A stretch of 64,000 nt of DNA, from positions 2,170,001 through 2,234,000 of the forward strand of contig NZ_CP152375.1 in the NCBI RefSeq assembly GCF_051132615.1, read 5' to 3'. The translations under genes and the position numbers were made by a program. Below are positions 16,984 through 27,100 of this stretch, piece by piece. Source of the stretch: G051132615 sp051132615. Its GTDB lineage: Bacteria; Pseudomonadota; Gammaproteobacteria; Burkholderiales; Neisseriaceae. Within the stretch, counting starts at the first letter, position 1. Every line of letters begins with the position of its first letter. The notes below the pieces were generated by a model that was not told the DNA's origin, did not search any database, and saw only the letters and a program-made list of their open reading frames with translations.

Positions 16984-17398
16984 GGTTTTAATATTCTCTT
17001 AAAAGATTTAATAAAAATAAAAGTATAACAACAGGTGTATTGTTTGAAAATGGAAATTTATGAATTTGATTGATTTTTTTGTATGAAAAGGTAATTTTTT
17101 TGATTAATGTTTTATTATTACTCATGATTTTATGTTGTAAAAAAGGAGTGTTTTTGTTTGAGTAAATATAATGACATATGTATAAATGTGTTTTTTGGGC
17201 AATAAGATCAATCATTTTTCTAAGCTTGATATTTAAATTTATTATAAAAATTTGTTTGGGTTTTTCTTTGCTTAATAATACTGAGTTATAAAAAAAATTG
17301 ATTTGAATCTAGACAGATGAGGTTAATGGGGTAAGGTTGGTGATGTTCAATTAAATTAGCCTATAATAGGTTATTCTTAGATATGTAGGTGTTTGTCT
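16984..17398. other. Intergenic region between divergent genes
   Basis: About 415 bases, very AT-rich, carrying the promoters of the DUF3829 lipoprotein gene (minus) and the pabB fusion (plus). A consensus TATAAT stands at 17362-17367, about 32 bases before the pabB start. No convincing gene is present. Confidence 0.5.
17362..17367 (+). promoter_or_regulatory. Putative -10 element of the pabB fusion gene
   Basis: Perfect TATAAT. The best -35 candidate (TTGGTG at 17337-17342) has a long 19-base spacer, so assignment rests on the -10 alone. Confidence 0.4.
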
Positions 17399-19126
17399 GT
17401 GATTGAACTTAATTTTGATTTTTTAGCACAATCGGTACGATTTGAACAACCAACCAAAATTATCCAAACTGATGATATCCAGCAAGTTTTGACTTGTTTA
17501 AAAGAGGTGGAAGAGTGGGTAGAAAAAGGTTATTTTGCTGCTGGTTTTCTATCTTATGAGGCAGCAAAAGCCTTTGATGAACGTTATTGCTGTGCTTCTT
17601 CCACTAATATGCCTTTATTATGGTTTGGCTTGTTTGATCGGGCTTTATCTCAACCAGAAGAAGTTAATTTACCTAAAGATTATATTCAATCATTGAAGTT
17701 TCATTGGCAAGCGAAAACGACAAAAGCTCAGTATGAGCAGGCGATTGAGCGTATTCATCATGAAATAGAGCAGGGAAACACTTATCAGGTAAATTATACA
17801 GTTCGTTTAAAAACAAATTATCAAGAACTTGATGAGCAATTTTTATATCAACATTTAAAAAAAATACAACAAGCACGTTATGCTGCTTATTTAAATATAG
17901 GTCGTTACAGAATAATTAGTGCTTCTCCTGAGCTGTTTTTTCATTTAAAAGATAATGTATTGACCACGAAGCCAATGAAAGGTACTGCCGCCAGAGGAAA
18001 AACATACACAGAAGACATCAAGAATAAAAACGAATTATACAATAGTACCAAGAACCGAGCTGAGAACATTATGATTGTTGACTTACTTAGAAATGATGTC
18101 AGTCATATTGCTCAGGTTGGTACAGTAAAAGTGCCTTATTTGTTTGATGTTGAGCCATATCCTAATGTGTGGCAAATGACGTCAACTGTTACCGCAACAT
18201 TGAAGGCGCATACAGGGATTGTTGATGTCTTTAAAGCATTATTTCCTTGTGGCTCAATTACAGGTGCGCCTAAGGTGAGTACCATGAATATTATTAATCA
18301 GCTTGAAAATGAGCCTCGTGACATTTATTGTGGTGCAATTGGTTATATCACTCCTCAAAAAGAAGCCTGTTTTAATGTGCCTATTCGTACAGTGATGATT
18401 GATTCTGAACAAAAAGAGGCCACTTATGGGGTAGGGGGTGGGATCACTTGGGATTCAACATCTGCTGCTGAATATCAGGAGTTATTGGATAAAGCAGACA
18501 TTATTTTGAAAGAAATGATTTTTCCTGAACATTTGTTAGAAAGTATTTTATTGGATAGTGGAGATTATTTTTTAAAAGAATTACATTTACAGCGCTTGTA
18601 TGAGTCAAGCTTATATTTCGGTTTTGTATTTTCTTTGCAAGAAATTAATCAACAATTGGAGCAAATTGCCAAGCAGTATCCTAAAGGGCATTATAAAGTC
18701 AGATTGTTATTGTCTCAAATTGGGCATGTACAGTTAGATGTCCAACACATTATGGAAAATACCCAGCAGTTAACGGCGACGTGGGCAGATCAGCCAGTGA
18801 ATCAGCATAATGTGTTTTTATATCATAAGACTACAGAACGCAGTCATTACCCAGAAGTCACTTTAAACGAAGAGCGTCTTCTTTTTAATGAAAAGAATGA
18901 AGTAACAGAGTTCGTTAATGGTAATGTGGCTATTTTATTAAATGAACAATGGCTCACGCCTCCGGTTGAAAGTGGTCTATTGGCTGGTGTGATGCGTGCG
19001 CATTTATTAGCAGAAGGTAAGCTGCTTGAACGAACCATTAAACGAGATGAAGTGAAACAAGCAAAACAAATAGTATTTTTTAATAGTGTTAGAGGTTGGC
19101 GAGAAGTCAATATGATTGCCTCCTAA
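17399..19126 (+). CDS. pabB: Aminodeoxychorismate synthase component I fused to a 4-amino-4-deoxychorismate lyase-like domain
   Basis: Makes 4-amino-4-deoxychorismate, and probably 4-aminobenzoate, for folate synthesis. 575 residues from the GTG at 17399, chosen because AGGTG lies seven bases upstream; a TTG at 17393 would be too close to it. Residues 1-375 are the chorismate-utilising domain: MKGTAARGKT (catalytic Lys region), ENIMIVDLLRNDVS, PCGSITGAPK and GVGGGITWDS. Residues about 380-575 form a class IV aminotransferase (PabC) domain (LLDSGDYFLKELHLQRL, VTEFVNGNVA, GLLAGVMR, KQIVFFNSVRG). The fusion puts two steps on one chain; a separate glutamine amidotransferase PabA is still needed and is not in the window. 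Confidence 0.92.
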   Translation: MIELNFDFLAQSVRFEQPTKIIQTDDIQQVLTCLKEVEEWVEKGYFAAGFLSYEAAKAFDERYCCASSTNMPLLWFGLFDRALSQPEEVNLPKDYIQSLKFHWQAKTTKAQYEQAIERIHHEIEQGNTYQVNYTVRLKTNYQELDEQFLYQHLKKIQQARYAAYLNIGRYRIISASPELFFHLKDNVLTTKPMKGTAARGKTYTEDIKNKNELYNSTKNRAENIMIVDLLRNDVSHIAQVGTVKVPYLFDVEPYPNVWQMTSTVTATLKAHTGIVDVFKALFPCGSITGAPKVSTMNIINQLENEPRDIYCGAIGYITPQKEACFNVPIRTVMIDSEQKEATYGVGGGITWDSTSAAEYQELLDKADIILKEMIFPEHLLESILLDSGDYFLKELHLQRLYESSLYFGFVFSLQEINQQLEQIAKQYPKGHYKVRLLLSQIGHVQLDVQHIMENTQQLTATWADQPVNQHNVFLYHKTTERSHYPEVTLNEERLLFNEKNEVTEFVNGNVAILLNEQWLTPPVESGLLAGVMRAHLLAEGKLLERTIKRDEVKQAKQIVFFNSVRGWREVNMIAS

Positions 19127-19481
19127 ACTTTAAGGATAAGCAGAAATAGTAAAAGCAAATGATATCGATATGCGAGGGTATTGACTATTCGAGTGAAGAT
19201 TTTGATGGCGAATATGTTTAAATTGATATTCAACAACCAGATAATAAATAAGAATAAAATCCATGGGGAGAGAATATAGGAGCATTTAGATTGAGCAAGA
19301 AATCCTAATATCCTTGTTTTATTAGACCGTTATCAATATAAAGCAAAACATTGTCAATGAGGTTATAAGACAGTCGATAAAAGCAGATTATTCCATCTAT
19401 TTTTATCTGCTTTTGATTGTTAAATTGGCATCAGTTTTTATGCTATTGACTAAATATATGCATAAACATGAGTTAATGATT
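19127..19481. other. Intergenic region with pabB terminator
   Basis: No intact gene. Short open stretches broken by stops (for example around 19160-19225 and 19270-19370) could be remnants of a lost gene but match nothing I recognise. A terminator-like hairpin is at 19379-19414. Confidence 0.35.
19379..19414 (+). terminator. Terminator-like hairpin downstream of the pabB fusion
   Basis: 10-bp arms AAAAGCAGAT/ATCTGCTTTT with a 16-base loop; T run at the 3' side on plus. It lies 250 bases after the pabB stop and could also serve the minus-strand gene at 19482-19856. Confidence 0.5.
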
Positions 19482-19856
19482 TCAGTTTGGCTTCGTTCGT
19501 TCAATCAGTTCTGGTAAATCAAAACTACTGCATCTGTCTTGTAAAAAAGGATTTTCTATCGTATTTATCTTATTTACCTTAATAATAGTGAGGCAATAAT
19601 CTTCTTGTTTGACTAAATGATTAAAATAAATTGCGGGTATCACCATAATCACTAAAGTAACTATTGCGGGTAACGAATACCATAATGTTGCCAGTGCAAT
19701 TTTATTTTTATCTGCTAAAGTTGCCTCTAAAATCCAACGTTTTTGTGCTATTTTTTTATAAACGCAATACAGTAAATATATAAAAACTAAAAAACAAAAT
19801 GGTAACCAACCGTAAATGGCTAATTTAAATCCTAGTTCTATCTGTGCGTGAGTCAT
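19482..19856 (-). CDS. Small membrane protein of unknown function
   Basis: 124 residues with hydrophobic helices at about residues 11-33 and 55-78 and basic loops between (YKKIAQKRW). The C-terminal part (about 80-124) is polar with two Cys (YCLTIIK, DRCSSF), which would lie in the periplasm if the N-terminus is also periplasmic. I do not recognise a family. It stands alone on the minus strand, next to decayed sequence. Confidence 0.5.
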   Translation of the reverse strand: MTHAQIELGFKLAIYGWLPFCFLVFIYLLYCVYKKIAQKRWILEATLADKNKIALATLWYSLPAIVTLVIMVIPAIYFNHLVKQEDYCLTIIKVNKINTIENPFLQDRCSSFDLPELIERTKPN

Positions 19857-19898
19857 ATTTTATCCGTTGCCTATTTTTAGAGCTATCAGCTATGAACA

Positions 19899-20087
19899 GT
19901 GATTATTGTAATGCTATATATTGTTATAAGTATATATATTAGTGTCGTTTTAGGTGCATTATTTGATTGGCTGATTGTATTAATGCTTAACTGTTGTTTG
20001 CATATTGAATATATTAAAAGTACTAATATAATATACAGTTTATTGTTAGGTGTCTTGTCCAAAACTGTTTATTTTAAAGTCGATTAA
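19899..20087 (+). CDS. Doubtful small hydrophobic ORF
   Basis: 62 codons from a GTG, almost wholly hydrophobic (two possible helices). No ribosome binding site is visible. It lies just upstream of the uvrA-like fragment and may be chance coding in AT-rich DNA or another remnant. Confidence 0.15.
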   Translation: MIIVMLYIVISIYISVVLGALFDWLIVLMLNCCLHIEYIKSTNIIYSLLLGVLSKTVYFKVD

Positions 20088-20097
20088 GAAGATGTTT

Positions 20098-20281
20098 ATG
20101 TCAATAAAATATATTGAGATTCGTAATGCCCATTACTGATAATCTTAAAAATATTAATACGGTTATTCCTATTTTTCGTGAAAAACTCGTTGGGGGGATG
20201 TCGGGTTCAGGTAAGTCATTCCTGGCTTTTGACAGGTACTGGAAAAATAGCGGTTTGCCCATATATATAGTCAATACATAA
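20098..20281 (+). pseudogene. Decayed 5' fragment of a uvrA-like excinuclease gene
   Basis: Two adjoining frames together recreate the start of a UvrA-type ABC ATPase. ATG 20098 reads MSIKYIEIRNAH and stops. The second frame then reads DNLKNINTVIP, REKLVGGMSGSGKSFLAFD, corresponding to the UvrA pattern of IEIRGAR-x-HNLKNI, then KLVVVTGLSGSGKSSLAFD (Walker A). The frameshift falls between the H and NLKNIN. After the Walker A region the frame degenerates and stops at 20281, so about 95 percent of the gene is gone. It ends 18 bases before hslO. Not functional. Confidence 0.7.
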
Positions 20282-20299
20282 TGAAGGGTTAAAGAATAG

Positions 20300-21226
20300 A
20301 TGATGAATAATCAATTATCTTCTCGCTTACGTTTTTTGTTTGATGATGTGCCTGTGCGTGGGGTACACGTTAAGCTTGATCATGTTTGGCAAGAAATTAA
20401 AAATCAAAAAAATTACCCAAATGTAATAGAACAGGTTTTGGGTGAGTTGCTTGCTGCTGGTGTGTTGCTATCCAGTAATTTAAAGTTTGATGGTAGCCTT
20501 ATTCTTCAAGTACAAGGACAAGGCGCATTAAAATTATTAGTTGTTGAAGTCAATACTCATTTAACTTGTCGAGCAACGGCACGTTGGCAAGATGATTTAA
20601 TATCATCACTCCCAGATACAGCCTCATTGCAGGATCTGGTTGGTTCAGCAGGACAGTTTGTCATGACTTTACAACCTACTCAAGGTGAAGCATGGCAAGG
20701 TATTGTGGCTATTTCTGGGCAAAGTATCGCACAAATGTTGATGAACTATATGACCCAGTCAGAGCAGCTTTCTACACATATCAAACTGGCTTGTGATGAG
20801 CAATCCGCAACTGGTTTATTATTACAAAAATTACCTGAACCTCAGTACAGTGAGGAAAATGAAGAAAAATGGCAAACCTTGTCTTTACTTAGCCAAACAT
20901 TAACTACACAAGAATTATTGATTTTAGATGCACAAACTATTTTGCATCGATTGTTTCATGAACATCAAGTCAGGGTTTTTGAGGCAGAACAGTTTGAGTT
21001 TGCCTGTACTTGCTCACATGAGAAAGTCAGTGACATGCTGAAGTTACTAGGTGGTCAGGAAGTTGGACTAACCATTTTAGAACAAGGTAGTATTGAAGTG
21101 GCTTGTGATTTTTGTCAAAAGCAATATGTATTTGATGAAGAGGATGCATCAGATATTTTTGGTATGAACGTTGTTCAAGCTGTGCAAGAAGCACACGAGA
21201 AAGGTCAGGAGAATATTACTCATTAA
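20300..21226 (+). CDS. hslO: Hsp33 redox-regulated chaperone
   Basis: Cytoplasmic holdase switched on by oxidation. 308 residues, slightly longer than E. coli (292). The N-terminal core includes LGELLAAGVLLSSNLKFDG and GQFVMTLQPTQGEAWQGIVAISG. The C-terminal zinc switch has CTC (about residues 235-237) and CDFC (about 269-272), the four redox Cys ligands. Either of two adjacent ATGs (20300, 20303) could be used. It is a single transcription unit ended by a very strong hairpin; the sequence just upstream is the uvrA-like remnant. Confidence 0.96.
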   Translation: MMNNQLSSRLRFLFDDVPVRGVHVKLDHVWQEIKNQKNYPNVIEQVLGELLAAGVLLSSNLKFDGSLILQVQGQGALKLLVVEVNTHLTCRATARWQDDLISSLPDTASLQDLVGSAGQFVMTLQPTQGEAWQGIVAISGQSIAQMLMNYMTQSEQLSTHIKLACDEQSATGLLLQKLPEPQYSEENEEKWQTLSLLSQTLTTQELLILDAQTILHRLFHEHQVRVFEAEQFEFACTCSHEKVSDMLKLLGGQEVGLTILEQGSIEVACDFCQKQYVFDEEDASDIFGMNVVQAVQEAHEKGQENITH

Positions 21227-21256
21227 AGTAAGTAATATTTTGCTGTATACTATATA

Positions 21257-21307
21257 AATAAAATCCAAATGCCCTACATATTGTATGTAGGGCATTTGGA
21301 TTTTATT
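21257..21307 (+). terminator. Strong hairpin after hslO
   Basis: Perfect stem of 24 bp (21257-21280 with 21284-21307) and a 3-base loop. Core ATGCCCTACATA, flanked by A-rich and T-rich sides, so it can work in both directions. It lies 30 bases past the hslO stop. Confidence 0.85.
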
Positions 21308-21343
21308 AAGAAATTATATATTGGAATAATCTAGGAAGTAAAA

Positions 21344-21889
21344 ATGGAAAATAAATTTAAAAAAGTGATTCTTTTGTTTGGTTTGTCTTTTTTGTGTATG
21401 ACAGTGTTTGCAGAAGTAAACGTACCTTCACAAATTAAGTTTGGTGGCGAGGTATATAAACAGATTTATCAGGCTGGAAATGGGACGACTTCTGATAAAG
21501 TGACAGAATACCTGATAAAAGGTGAAACATTAGAGAAATTCGAAAAAATGTTTTCTATATTCGAATATCCAAATGTTAAGGATAGAAAAAAATTTGTTGG
21601 ATTGCTGGTTAATAATCCCAGTGTGCCTTATAAAATTATACCAAGAGAAGTTTTTGAAAACAAAGCTGACACTGAAACAATAGTGAGCTTGATTATTAAT
21701 GCGGGCAATATTTCAGAATACAATATCTACAGAGTATTAATGAGAAATAACCATGTTGTAACGTATCAGTTCTCCTATAGAGTATATGAAGGCCACGAAA
21801 CAGCAGCATATAAAAAGTGGCAGGAAACGATAGATAAGAACGAATCATTATGGATAACGGCAATAGCCAAGATGAAAGATATAAAATAA
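21344..21889 (+). CDS. Hypothetical secreted protein
   Basis: 181 residues with a clear Sec signal peptide: KFKK, a hydrophobic stretch ILLFGLSFLCMTVF, and likely cleavage after FAE/VFA around residue 24. The mature part is a mixed charged domain with no motif I know. It sits between the hslO and katA terminators, as an independent gene, with an AGGAAG site upstream of the ATG. Periplasmic location is inferred from the signal peptide only. Confidence 0.65.
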   Translation: MENKFKKVILLFGLSFLCMTVFAEVNVPSQIKFGGEVYKQIYQAGNGTTSDKVTEYLIKGETLEKFEKMFSIFEYPNVKDRKKFVGLLVNNPSVPYKIIPREVFENKADTETIVSLIINAGNISEYNIYRVLMRNNHVVTYQFSYRVYEGHETAAYKKWQETIDKNESLWITAIAKMKDIK

Positions 21890-21960
21890 TATATAATTGT
21901 ATGAAAATATAAATGATAAATATATAATATTTATCATTTAAAATAAGCAAATAGGGTAAT

Positions 21961-21992
21961 AAAAAGCCACAGTAAACTTACTGTGGCTTTTT
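21961..21992. terminator. Bidirectional terminator between convergent genes
   Basis: 15-bp perfect stem (AAAAAGCCACAGTAA and complement) around a 2-base centre, A tract on one side and T tract on the other. It serves the hypothetical secreted-protein gene (plus) and katA (minus). Confidence 0.88.
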
Positions 21993-22006
21993 CCTTATCC
22001 AGTATA

Positions 22007-23464
22007 TTATTGGATTTCAGAAGGATTAATGTTTAATACTTTAGCAATACCTTCTCCATATGCTTTGTCTGCTTTTATAAAGTAGCCAAGTTGGCGAAGC
22101 ACAACATCTTTAGTGACAGTTTGCATACCACTGGCAATATTATTGATCAATAAAGATTTTTGTTCATCATTCATTAAGCGGAATAAATCCCCAGCTTGAT
22201 TAAAATAGTCTTCATCCAAGCGATGATTATAACGATCTGCATTACCCGATATTGTTAATGGTGGTTCTGCATAGGCAGCATCTTGTTTTGGGGCGTTACT
22301 GTAACTATTTGGCTCATAATTTGGTGCCGAACCATTATTGCCATCAAAACGCATAGCACCATCACGTTGATAGTTATGGTAAGGACATTTAGGTGCATTA
22401 ATAGGTAATTGATGATGGTTTGTCCCTACACGATAACGTTGTGCATCTGCATAAGCAAAAACGCGGCCTTGTAGCATTCTGTCTGGTGATAAACCTAAAC
22501 CAGGAACCAGGTTACTTGGCGCAAAAGCAGCCTGTTCTACTTCAGCAAAGTAATTTTCTGGATTACGATTTAATTCCATAATCCCCACTTCAATTAATGG
22601 GTATTGTTTTTGTGACCAAACTTTTGTCACGTCAAATGGGTTTTGCGGGTGTTTTTGTGCTTGCTCTTCTGTCATGACTTGAATGCATACACGCCATTTT
22701 GGGAAATCTCCCTTTTCAATTGCGTTAAATAGGTCTTGTTGTGCATGGTCAGGATTTTCACCTGCTAAGCGTTCTGCTTCTGTTGGATGAAGATTTTTAA
22801 TGCCCTGCATGGTTTTAAAGTGCCATTTAACCCAATGACGAATACCGTCGCTATTGATCATGCTATAAGTATGGCTACCAAACCCATGCATAAAGCGATA
22901 GCCATCGGGAATACCACGATCAGAAAATAAAATGGTGATTTGATGTAATGCTTCTGGTGAGTGAGACCAAAAATCCCATACCATTTGAGGATCTTTTAGG
23001 TTCGTATGGGGATTACGTTTTTGAGTATGAATAAAATCAGGAAATTTTAGTGCATCACGAATAAAAAATACAGGTGTATTGTTACCAACTAAATCCCAAT
23101 TTCCTTCTTCGGTATAAAATTTTACAGCGAAACCACGAGGGTCACGTGCTGTGTCAGCCGAACCACGCTCACCGCCTACAGTAGAGAAACGGGTAAAAAG
23201 AGGTGTTTGTTTGCCAATTTCGCTGAATAGTTTGGCTTTTGTGTACTGCGTAATATCTTGAGTCACGGTGAATGTGCCGTGTGCGCCAGAACCTTTAGCG
23301 TGTACACGACGCTCTGGGATGTTTTCACGGTTAAAATGAGCCAGTTTTTCGACCAGATGGAAATCATCTAGTAGAACAGGGCCTCTTTCCCCTGCAGTGC
23401 GAGAATTCTGGTTATCTGCAATAGGTGCACCGCCAGCTGTGGTTAATGTTGTTTTGTCGGACAT
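22007..23464 (-). CDS. katA: Monofunctional heme catalase
   Basis: Cytoplasmic hydrogen peroxide dismutation. 485 residues, the small-subunit (clade 3-like) class. Catalytic His is in RRVHAKGSGAHGTF, Asn in NWDLVGNNTPVFFIRD, and the proximal heme Tyr in RVFAYADAQRYRVG. The start has a GGGAG site (minus strand, CAGGGAGACAAACC before ATG). The enzyme stands alone, with a long AT-rich upstream region shared with the divergent autotransporter gene. An OxyR-type control is plausible but no clear site was identified. Confidence 0.97.
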   Translation of the reverse strand: MSDKTTLTTAGGAPIADNQNSRTAGERGPVLLDDFHLVEKLAHFNRENIPERRVHAKGSGAHGTFTVTQDITQYTKAKLFSEIGKQTPLFTRFSTVGGERGSADTARDPRGFAVKFYTEEGNWDLVGNNTPVFFIRDALKFPDFIHTQKRNPHTNLKDPQMVWDFWSHSPEALHQITILFSDRGIPDGYRFMHGFGSHTYSMINSDGIRHWVKWHFKTMQGIKNLHPTEAERLAGENPDHAQQDLFNAIEKGDFPKWRVCIQVMTEEQAQKHPQNPFDVTKVWSQKQYPLIEVGIMELNRNPENYFAEVEQAAFAPSNLVPGLGLSPDRMLQGRVFAYADAQRYRVGTNHHQLPINAPKCPYHNYQRDGAMRFDGNNGSAPNYEPNSYSNAPKQDAAYAEPPLTISGNADRYNHRLDEDYFNQAGDLFRLMNDEQKSLLINNIASGMQTVTKDVVLRQLGYFIKADKAYGEGIAKVLNINPSEIQ

Positions 23465-24111
23465 GGTTTGTCTCCCTGTGTTGTTGACGAGAATTTAAAA
23501 TATGAGACGATTATGCAATAAAAATCTAATTTTAAAAAGTTAATTATTTTTCGAATATCAATAAAAAAAATTAATTATAATTTAAATGGTGTATTCTTTT
23601 TATGTAATTATTTTTTCTTATTTATGATTTTTATAAAATATTTTTTATTTTTAGATAAAAAGATAGTTCTTTTTTTAAGACGAGAACCATTTTAATTAAA
23701 TTGTATATGGTAAGCAAATCTATATTTTTTGCTTTTTAATTGTTAGATTTTTTAAATTGAGAATGTGTGGTGATGTTTTGTTATATGAACATAAATAGTT
23801 TTATTTCTTTTGAATTGTTTGCATTTTTATTTCATTATTTTTGTCCTATGCTTCAAGTAAATTCAAGCAGACTCAAATTTTTAATAACGATATTAAAATA
23901 GTTTTAAAAAAAATTAGTGTTGTATAGTTTATGTTTTTTAATAACTAAATTAATTTTTATCTTAAAAAAGATAATATTTTAAATTTGGTTAAACTATAAT
24001 AACGGTCATTAAGAAAATAAAAGTATTGTTTTTGATTTATTTTATCGATTTATTTTTAAATAAAATTGATTTGTGAAATTAATTAATTTTATTTGTTTGG
24101 AAAGATTTTTA
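23465..24111. other. Long AT-rich divergent intergenic region
   Basis: About 650 bases with no gene, between katA (minus) and the autotransporter gene (plus). It is dominated by runs of A and T and should carry both promoters, possibly with nucleoid-protein (H-NS/MvaT-type) binding. No single operator stands out. Confidence 0.5.
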
Positions 24112-27100
24112 ATGAATAAAGTATATAGAGTCGTTTTTAGCCAGTTAACTGGTGGTTGGGTGGTAACATCTGAATTAGCGAAGGGGAGAAAAAAATCTTC
24201 TCGAACAATGGAAAAAATAACAGCATTAGCAGCTACAGCAGGGTTGATGTTAGGTTCAACAGTAGTGTTAGCAGAGTGTGTGGCCACAGGTACTGATAAA
24301 CTAAATTGTTCAGGAACAGATAATTTTGCAGTTGGGAGTCAGAGTTTTCCTGTTAATGGGACATCCACTGTTGTCACTGCAAATAATTGGAATTTAAATG
24401 GTGGGCACTTATATGTTAATGCGCAATCTGGATCAGTAGAATTTAATGGAGATAATGTTACAGTCAATGGAACAAGCACAGTTAATGGATTGATTCATCT
24501 TGCCACTGTTGATGCTAATGATACCTCAATTTCTATCCGTAACAGTGTCATTAAAACTGTTACTAATCCTATTAAAGAATCTTCGGGATTGGTAACGCAT
24601 GCAACTGGTTCAGGGAATGCAAAGATTGAAGTAACAGGGAATGTTCGTATTGAGGTCGACGGCAACGGTTTACATGCGTTGGCGACAAAAGGTAAAAATG
24701 CCCTAATCACGATGACTGGTGGCAATAATTTAATAAAAGTAACAGGCAGTAGAAGTGGCATTGATGCCACAGCGAATAATGGGCAAGCTTCAGTTGTTTT
24801 ATCAGGAAAAAATACCATAGAAACAACGGGTGATGGTAGTAATGCAATAGCTTCTATTGGTAAAGAAGCTTCAGTGAATGTTGACTTGGATACGACTTTA
24901 ATCACTTCTGGTTCAAAAGCAAATGGTATTTATGCAAAAGGCAATGGTCAAAATACAGTTATTGTGAGTGATGCGACTATTACAACGCAAGGAGAGGATT
25001 CAGCAGGAATTAGGGGCGATCAAAATCAAGCAGCTACTACAGGTGATATCATTATCACAACTGGGGCTAATAGCAAAATTGAAACCAATGGTAGACAAGC
25101 TGAAGGTATCCATGCCTATTTAGGTAGTGAAAGTGAAGGTGGTATTGCCAGTAGTGGCAATATTATTGTAACAGCAGAGGGTAATATTAAAACCAATGGT
25201 GACTCTTTAGCCGAAGGTATTTATGGTGCAATTACCCACTCAGGTGCAACAGGTAATGTAGACATCACTTTTAAAGGCAATACTATTGAAACAACTGGAA
25301 CAGCGGGTGCTAGTGGTAATCGGGGTATTCTTGCTCGTCAATTAGGTTCTGGTGATATAACCGTTAATCATCTAGGTCAATTGATCACCACCGCGGGTGC
25401 TAAAGCTTATGGTATAGAAATCAGTACAGGTCTTACTGGTACAGATGGCGCAATATCAGCTTCTGCCGGTAAAGTTGTCGTTGGTGTGACAGGTAACATT
25501 AAAACCCAAGGTGATGAAGCACATGGCGTTTGGGTTAATACAAAAAACCAAGTTGATTCTGTTATTGGTCAATTTGCAGGTGAGATAACCACTTTAGGTA
25601 ATAAGGCACATGGGATCAGTGTTGAAACTTCTAGTAAGGTATCATTAACCAATACTGGTCTTATTACAACAAATGGAAGCGCTTCACATGCCATTAATGT
25701 TGTGAGTGATGGCGATAAAAATATTAATATAGGAAATAGTGGTGCTATTTCTGTTAATGGTGCAAATTCCACTGGTATATATGCAGTGATGAATACCAAT
25801 ACAAGCTCTTCTGGTAAAATTACCATTAATAATACAGGTGATATCATCACTGATACGGGTGATACACCTATTAGCACATATGGGCATGGTATTTATGCCA
25901 TAATTGATAATGTGGGTGCAGATAGTGGTGGTATTGATATTACTCATACTGGTGGAACTATTGATACAACTGGTTATAATGCTACCGCGATTCAGGCATA
26001 TACAACAGCAAAAACGGGTGATATTAATATAAAAGTAACAAATGCGATCATCAATGCAAAGTCAGGTAAAAGTGATGGAATCAATGTCCGTAGTGGTTCT
26101 GGGGCAACTGATGTGAATCAAGTGTCTGATTTAGATATTAACATCACCACAAATGGTGGTGAAATTAATGTACTAGATGGCGTGGCAGGTAGTGGTGAAA
26201 CCAGCAATGGTATTATGGCTTATCAGTATGCTGCAGCAAAAGGTGACATCAATATTATTAATAATGGCACTAAAATCAAAACTGGTCTAGGTGTTGACGG
26301 GTTAGGCGTGAGTGCTGCTGCAATGGATATCCGCCAAGTTGGCACCACAGCTACAGGTAATATTAATATCTTCAATCATGGTGAACTGTCTACTGCAGGT
26401 GCAGGTGTGACAACCAGTGCAATTTATGCACTTAATAATGGTAGCGGCGAGATTAATGTGCTCAATACAAATCAAATGGATACTGTTGGTCAAAATGCAA
26501 ATGGTATTTATGCTCAAAGTGCTGGAACGGGCAATATTAACATCATCAATACAGGGGATCTTTTTACACAAGGTACCAATGCTGCAGGTATTCAGATTAG
26601 ACATATGGGTACGGGTGATATATCTATTCAAAGCTCAGGTGATATTACAACTAAAAATTCAAGAGGGATGCTTGCAGGAGCCGATATAGGTAATGTCTTA
26701 ATAGGGGCCACTGGAAATATCACCACAGCTCAAGCTGTTGCAACAATCACAACAAATAACCATGGTATTGAGGCTTATAGTGGTGCAGGTAAAGTTAATG
26801 TTAATTATAACGATGGTGTGATTAAAGTTGTTGGCAAAGACAATACAGCTACAGGTGGTGGCAGAAACATTGGCATTGCCGTTTGGGATAAAGATCTTGC
26901 TACTTTAGGTACAGAAGGCGTGATCAATTTGGGTTCTACTGCTACTGTTGATGCATCTGAAGGCACTGCTGGGTTATTGATCAGAAACAATGGTAAAGGC
27001 GAGATTAATATTGCACAAGGTGCACAAGTTCATGGTGGCTCATTAGCAGGGGTGTTATTTACAAGTAATGGTTCAGCAGCGACACATACATTAAATAACG

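Noticed and set aside
16988..17215. Minus-strand 75-codon ORF
   Set aside because: It lies in the promoter region of the lipoprotein gene, has composition of random AT-rich DNA and no ribosome site.
19160..19370. Possible gene remnant (IDYSSEDFDGEYV and nearby frames)
   Set aside because: Several frames give short protein-like stretches, but none joins into a recognisable family.
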